10,786 nt of DNA from positions 1 through 10,786 of the forward strand of contig JAQGHJ010000306.1 of assembly GCA_028288905.1 (NCBI GenBank), read 5' to 3'. Positions 7,961 through 10,786 of the stretch are shown here, piece after piece. Origin of the DNA: Phycisphaerales bacterium (lineage in GTDB: Bacteria; Planctomycetota; Phycisphaerae; Tepidisphaerales; Tepidisphaeraceae). The notes beneath the pieces are model-generated. The model made no database searches. It was not told the DNA's origin and saw nothing but the letters and a program-made list of their open reading frames with translations. How positions within the stretch are numbered: position 1 is the first letter of the stretch; each line of letters begins with the position of its first letter. The position numbers were made by a program, and so were the translations under genes.

Positions 7961-9247
7961 TACGACCCGCGGGGCCTCGTGGCCGGGCGGGAAGTGCCGC
8001 AGAAGGCGGCGGCGGCCGACTACGGGTACGACGCGGCCGGCCGGCGGACCAGCCTATCGGCGTTCGGGGCCGGCGTGTTCGCCTACTCGTACGACGCGGC
8101 GGGCCGGCTGACGGCGCTCGACGACCTGTGGTCGTCGCTGTCGTACAGGTTCGCGTACGACCCGCTCGGGCGGACGACGGCCACCACCGGGGCGTTCTCC
8201 GAGACGGCGACCCTCGCCTTCGACGGACCCGACTTAGCCGGGATCGACAACCGCGCGGCGGGCGGGGCCGCCGCTGACTCGGCGGGGTACGCGTACGACG
8301 CCGCCGGCCGTCGTACCGGGCGGACGGAGCCGGGCGGCGTTGTCACCATTTGGGCGTACGACGCGGCCGGAAGGCTGGCGGGCGAGTGGCGGGGGGCCGG
8401 CGCAACGACGCTCGACCGCACGACGTACGCTTATGACCCGGCCGGCAACCGCACGCTCTCGACCGCGTCCGGCGGGCCGGCGGTAACGTACACCTACTCG
8501 GACGGAAACCGACTCCTGACCGCCACCGACCCGGCCGGCACGGCCACGTACGGGTACGACGCGGCCGGGAGCCGTACGAGCGTGGTGGTCGCGGCCGGGA
8601 CCACCACGTATGCCTACGACGCCGGCGGGCGAATGACGGCGGTCACCCTGCCGTCCGGGGCGGCGGTCGCGTTCGCGTACAACGCTGACGGGCAGCAGGT
8701 CGGCCGGTCGTCGTCGCCCTCCGGTGTCGCCCGCGGGTACGTTTACGATGGCCAAGCACTGGTGGAGCGGACGGACGGGGCCGGGAACCCGGACGCCAAC
8801 CTGACGAACCGCCCGGCCGGCGGGCTCGTGGCGGTCCGGGACGGCAGTACGGGAGACACGGTTGACTACGCGTTCGACGGCATCGGGTCGACGGTCGGCA
8901 CGTTCGATTGGACGCAGGCGTTCACCGGCCCGTACCGGTACCACGCGTTCGGGGGGCCGCTCGGCCCGGTGGCGGCCCCCTTTGGCTGGGGCGGCTGGTC
9001 CCGGGTGCTGCGGGACGACGTGCTTGGCGGACTGTGTCTGATCGGCGGCGGAGGGTTCGAGGTGCCGGGGATGGCGGGGACGGGCGGGAGGTATTACGAC
9101 CCGTCGGTGGGGCGCTTTCTCACCGAACGCGCGGCCGACCCGCAACGGGCCGACCCGCACTTGTCGGCTTACCCCACCAATGACCCGTTCGGCCGGTCTC
9201 CCTGCAACGGCATATTCGCAGCAAAGGGAACGGGCGTCACCGTTTGA
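6722..9247 (+). CDS. RHS/YD-repeat protein, C-terminal part with RHS-associated core
   Basis: The frame is open from 6455; GTG 6722 is only the first start-like codon after the TAA. It has no ribosome binding site and sits inside a repeat unit (YDGLQRVTAV), so it is not a natural N-terminus. The 841 residues continue the 21-residue YD repeats (for example AYDAAGRPTAVADALGRT) to about local residue 414, then less regular repeats to about 660. The RHS-associated core follows: YVYDGQALVERTDGAG (673-688), DYAFDGIGSTVGTFD (715-729), YRYHAFGGPLG (738-748) and GRYYDPSVGRFL (789-800). The usual N-YAYV-NNP segment is degenerate (LSAYPTNDPFG, 815-824). Only 17 residues follow DPFG, with no toxin domain. 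If the TAA is real, this half is probably not made; if the TAA is an error, it is the C-terminus of a 1785-residue protein. Confidence 0.82.
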   Translation: MTAVQNPLGFVTATAFDAAGRPTAVTDLAGRTTTTAYDAAGRPTAVADALGRTSTTAYDADGRPTAVTDPLGRTMRTAYDADGRITAVTDPFGHTTTTLYDRSGLRTAVTDPTGFTTTVAYDLGSRPTAVTDALGDATLTAYDPDGLPTQVTDPTGYVTTTLYDLADRPTTVTDPAGFATTTGYDRAGRPTVVVDPLGHATTTLYDPGGRATRAVDPLGLVTTTAFDPAGRVTRVTNALGEDVDTGYDLGGRATRVTDTAGRACLAAYDATDHLTATTDPAGQVTTSAYDAAGQRTAVTNPLGQTAATAYDPAGRSTLVTDARGKSTAFAYDAAGRQTAVTGPDGGPRTRAYDPAGRLTAVSDARPAGGTLAYDPAGRLTRQAWSDGAVFTFAYDPAGRRTLAQDPTGSYTTTYDPRGLVAGREVPQKAAAADYGYDAAGRRTSLSAFGAGVFAYSYDAAGRLTALDDLWSSLSYRFAYDPLGRTTATTGAFSETATLAFDGPDLAGIDNRAAGGAAADSAGYAYDAAGRRTGRTEPGGVVTIWAYDAAGRLAGEWRGAGATTLDRTTYAYDPAGNRTLSTASGGPAVTYTYSDGNRLLTATDPAGTATYGYDAAGSRTSVVVAAGTTTYAYDAGGRMTAVTLPSGAAVAFAYNADGQQVGRSSSPSGVARGYVYDGQALVERTDGAGNPDANLTNRPAGGLVAVRDGSTGDTVDYAFDGIGSTVGTFDWTQAFTGPYRYHAFGGPLGPVAAPFGWGGWSRVLRDDVLGGLCLIGGGGFEVPGMAGTGGRYYDPSVGRFLTERAADPQRADPHLSAYPTNDPFGRSPCNGIFAAKGTGVTV

Positions 9248-9325
9248 CCCCGTTGACGGTCCGATAACTTGGGCGGGGTTGTTCCGTCCAATTTAAGCTC
9301 AAGCCGGTGGGGACGGGCGGGTACA
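9248..9325 (+). terminator. Region after the RHS gene with a weak hairpin
   Basis: CCCCG directly after the stop (9248-9252) can pair with CGGGG (9274-9278) and is followed by a modestly T-rich stretch (TTGTTCC). The 21-base loop and 5-bp stem make this weak. A TTGACG at 9253-9258 has no matching -10 element at the right distance. Confidence 0.18.
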
Positions 9326-9472
9326 GTGTCTCGTACCTTGCGAGCACTCCGATACCTTCCCCTTGCGTACTTGGCCGGCGTCCACGGGTTCGCGCTCTTC
9401 GCGCCGTACTTGGCCGTCGCGGTCGCGCTCACCCACGTGTCGTGGGCCAGGCGGCGAAGGGCCGCGGTGTAA
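9326..9472 (+). CDS. Possible small single-helix membrane protein (48 aa)
   Basis: From GTG 9326 the frame encodes 48 residues: a short basic N-terminus (MSRTLRALR), a hydrophobic segment of about 25 residues (including PLAYLAGVHGFALFAPYLAV and VAL), then WARRRRAAV. Basic residues flank a clean helix, as expected of a small inner-membrane protein and not typical of a random GC-rich frame. A G-rich stretch (GGGGACGGGCGGG, 9309-9321) precedes the start but is not a canonical ribosome binding site. TTG 9269 would extend it to 67 residues, but the extra part has no membrane character. I do not recognise a family. It lies in a 295-base gap between the RHS gene and the DUF2726 gene, so non-coding DNA is a real alternative. 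Confidence 0.38.
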   Translation: MSRTLRALRYLPLAYLAGVHGFALFAPYLAVAVALTHVSWARRRRAAV

Positions 9473-9542
9473 CACCAGTGGCCATTCCCGTCGCGCCGCC
9501 GACGTTGCGTGACAGCGGCTGCGCCGGGTATACCGGCCGGCC

Positions 9543-10070
9543 GTGTCCGGCGACGCCCAACTCTTCGTCTTGGCCGCCGTGCTGGCGGCGGTCGTCGTCG
9601 TGGCGGCCGTCCTCTGGAACGCCCGCCGCCTCGTCCCGCCGCCGTTGCCGTACTACGCCAAAGAACACCTGTGCTCGAAGGGGGAGCTGGTCTTCTACCG
9701 GGCGCTCGGCCGCGCGCTGCCGAAGGGCGTCGGCATCACGATGAAGACACGGCTCGGCGACGTCCTCGGCTGCACGGCCGAAGGGTGGCGGACCGGGTTC
9801 GGGGCGAAGATCGCCCAGAAGCACGTCGACTTCATCCTGTTCGACCCCGTCACAACGGCCGTGATGCTGGTCGTCGAACTCGACGACCGGACGCACCTCC
9901 AGCCGGACCGGCAGGAGCGGGACGCGTTCCTCGATCGCGCCCTGGCCGCGGCCGGGGTGCCGGTGCTGCACGTGCCGGCGGCTAAAGAATACGATTCGGG
10001 GGAGTTGCGGGAGGAAATCGAACAGGTTTTGCGGCACGCGCCGGCGGGGCACCGCGCGGAGCCGGAGTGA
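9543..10070 (+). CDS. DUF2726 domain protein with N-terminal membrane anchor
   Basis: 175 residues from GTG 9543; an in-frame TGA at 9510-9512 limits the start, and no strong ribosome binding site is seen. Residues 7-25 form a transmembrane helix (LFVLAAVLAAVVVVAAVLW), followed by NARR and a proline-rich linker. Residues 40-165 match DUF2726: CSKGELVFYRALGRALP (about 44-60), a charged strand MKTRLGDVLG, HVDFILFD (94-101), VVELDDRTH (110-118) and ERDAFLDRALAAAGVPVLHVPA (125-146). The D96 / E112-x-D114 arrangement fits the restriction-endonuclease-like fold assigned to this family; the classical catalytic lysine is not obvious (ELDD replaces E-x-K), so nuclease activity is uncertain. The helix suggests inner-membrane anchoring with a cytoplasmic domain. 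Neighbours are a toxin-less RHS gene upstream and a convergent ptsN; co-function is not shown. The family is clear, the role unknown. Confidence 0.87.
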   Translation: MSGDAQLFVLAAVLAAVVVVAAVLWNARRLVPPPLPYYAKEHLCSKGELVFYRALGRALPKGVGITMKTRLGDVLGCTAEGWRTGFGAKIAQKHVDFILFDPVTTAVMLVVELDDRTHLQPDRQERDAFLDRALAAAGVPVLHVPAAKEYDSGELREEIEQVLRHAPAGHRAEPE

Positions 10071-10109
10071 CGGCGGCCGCGGTGCCTGGCTTCATCCGCC
10101 TTCGCGGCA

Positions 10110-10124
10110 CGGGTTTGCAACCCG
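10110..10124. terminator. Candidate hairpin between convergent genes
   Basis: A perfect 6-bp stem CGGGTT / AACCCG with loop TGC lies about 40 bases after the DUF2726 stop and in the gap shared with the convergent ptsN. Being symmetric, it could serve both strands. No T run follows on either strand, so factor-independent termination is doubtful. Confidence 0.3.
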
Positions 10125-10221
10125 CTCGTCAATCGTTTGAAGAGGTGGCACGCGGGTGGCGATCGCAGATCAGCCACAGGTCGCTGCACAGGTTGCGAAC
10201 GAGTGCGTCGGTCAGGACGCC

Positions 10222-10236
10222 GGCGGCGCGGCCGCC
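10222..10236 (-). terminator. Candidate GC hairpin just past ptsN
   Basis: GGCGGC / GCCGCC with a 3-base loop begins four bases beyond the ptsN stop codon. It is short and wholly GC in GC-rich DNA, with no T tract downstream on the minus strand, so chance is possible. Confidence 0.25.
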
Positions 10237-10240
10237 CCCA

Positions 10241-10702
10241 TCAGAGTTGGCTTTCCTGCTTCACGATCGCGTCGTAGATCTCCTCGGCCGTCTTGGCTTC
10301 GGCTAGGGCGTGACGGAACTTGTCGATCGTCATCAGTCGGCTGATACGGGCGAGGGCGTGAATGTGCGGGCCGGTCTTGTCTGGCGGGCTGGCGAGCAGC
10401 CAGATCAGGTTGACCGGCCGGCCGTCGATCGCCTGGAAGTCGACGGGCGTTCCTGGCCGGCCGATCGCCATCACCAAGTGGTCGGTGCCGGTGCACTTGC
10501 CGTGCGGGATGGCCAGACCGTTGCCGATGCCCGTCGTCCGAGTCTGCTCCCGTTCCAGAACGGCGTCGAGCACCTTCTTGGCGTCGGTCAGCTCGCCGTT
10601 GGCCGCGAGGGTCGAGACCAGTTCCCCGATCGCCTCGGCCTTCGTCGCCGCGGCCAGGGGGACCTTGATGTTCTGCGGCTTGAGGATCTCAGTCAGGCGC
10701 AT
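10241..10702 (-). CDS. ptsN: PTS EIIA component, PtsN/fructose type
   Basis: 153 residues, the usual length of a stand-alone PTS_EIIA type-2 (PtsN, EIIA-Ntr) protein. It begins MRLTEILKPQNIKVPL and carries TGIGNGLAIPHGK, where H67 is the expected phosphorylated histidine. The later segment (VDFQAIDGRPVNLIWLLASP, then HIHALARISRLM) is also typical. I chose ATG 10702 over TTG 10711 because GGAG (10712-10715 on the minus strand) lies nine bases before the ATG but abuts the TTG. Family role: a soluble protein phosphorylated through HPr or NPr that regulates metabolism, nitrogen or potassium functions, as opposed to carrying sugar into a permease. No EIIB, EIIC, HPr or EI gene is visible here; a partner may lie upstream beyond the right edge. 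It is convergent with the DUF2726 gene. Confidence 0.93.
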   Translation of the reverse strand: MRLTEILKPQNIKVPLAAATKAEAIGELVSTLAANGELTDAKKVLDAVLEREQTRTTGIGNGLAIPHGKCTGTDHLVMAIGRPGTPVDFQAIDGRPVNLIWLLASPPDKTGPHIHALARISRLMTIDKFRHALAEAKTAEEIYDAIVKQESQL

Positions 10703-10786
10703 ACCAGGCAACTCCGACCCGCGGCGGCCCCCGCAACAAAGAACCCGACGGCCCCGGCGGGATGTTGGTTCGAACCGAAAATCGTA
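10703..10786 (-). promoter_or_regulatory. ptsN upstream region with ribosome binding site and a 10-bp palindrome
   Basis: GGAG on the minus strand (10712-10715) is the likely ribosome binding site. The palindrome GGTTCGAACC (10767-10776) lies about 65 bases before the ATG and could be an operator, but nothing else supports this. No clear sigma-70 promoter was seen. The window ends before an upstream gene can be identified. Confidence 0.3.

Larger units (their letters stand above)
3890..9247 (+). pseudogene. Full-length RHS/YD-repeat gene interrupted by one in-frame TAA
   Basis: One reading frame runs from ATG 3890 to TGA 9245-9247 (1785 codons before the final stop) and is broken only by TAA at 6452-6454 (codon 855). 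There is no frameshift: codons 856-944 translate in frame as normal YD repeats. Tyr or Phe of the YD motif recurs every 21 residues from codon 498 to 1338, and codon 855 is exactly one of these positions (498 + 17x21). The local sequence reads TTTTS-stop-DAQDRPTAV where neighbours read TTTYDDAGRT or TAYDDQSR. A single C to A change at 6454 in a TAC codon explains it. The choices are a recent nonsense mutation, a base-call error or (unlikely) readthrough. Intact, the protein would have an unrecognised N-terminal region (1-180), an RHS opening segment (about 181-320), a long YD-repeat shell, and an RHS-associated core near the C-terminus. Confidence 0.75.

Noticed and set aside
9253..9290. TTGACG as a possible -35 promoter box after the RHS gene
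   Set aside because: No -10-like hexamer occurs 16-18 bases downstream.
9527..9534. 8-bp palindrome GGTATACC before the DUF2726 start
   Set aside because: It is short, single-copy and has no further symmetry; too weak to call an operator.
10067..10306. 79-residue + strand open frame after the DUF2726 gene
   Set aside because: It runs antisense into ptsN, has no domain pattern, and its start overlaps the DUF2726 stop only by chance sequence.
10761..10786. GGTTCGAACC resembling a tRNA T-arm at the right edge
   Set aside because: Neither strand gives a complementary 5-bp T-stem around the TTCGAAC loop, nor an acceptor stem.

Overview
The window is very GC-rich, with GTG and TTG starts, sparse Shine-Dalgarno signals, TPR-glycosyltransferase fusions, a giant YD-repeat (RHS) protein and a stand-alone PTS IIA protein. 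This mix fits a planctomycete of the Gemmata type (Gemmataceae). That is an inference from gene style, since no rRNA or other taxonomic marker is present.

Region 1 (1-3789, + strand) is a two-gene glycosyltransferase operon. The first gene enters from the left edge and joins TPR repeats to a GT9/GT41-like GT-B domain. The second overlaps it by GTGA, has a good ribosome binding site (GGAGG), and encodes an 800-residue protein with TPRs and two separate GT-A (GT2-like) domains. The pair probably acts on the same glycan or glycoprotein in the cytoplasm. A hairpin lies just after the operon.

Region 2 (3890-9247, + strand) is one RHS/YD-repeat gene of 1785 codons broken by a single in-frame TAA at 6452-6454. 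The YD repeats keep an exact 21-residue (63-bp) register over 41 consecutive units, from 5381 to about 7960. The TAA falls exactly on a conserved tyrosine of a YD motif, so it looks like a one-base TAC to TAA change. As given, the gene yields an 854-residue N-terminal part and an 841-residue C-terminal open frame. The C-terminus stops 17 residues after the core, leaving no room for a toxin tip.

Region 3 (9248-10240) holds a possible 48-residue one-helix membrane protein, a membrane-anchored DUF2726 protein (restriction-endonuclease-like family), and a short convergent intergenic gap with two hairpins.

Region 4 (10241-10702, - strand) is a PtsN-type EIIA protein with its active-site histidine. 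The last 84 bases are its upstream region.

No tRNA, rRNA, CRISPR array, IS element or phage gene was seen. The strongest observation is the register-preserving nonsense codon in the RHS gene. The window does not clearly contain a new defence or toxin system.
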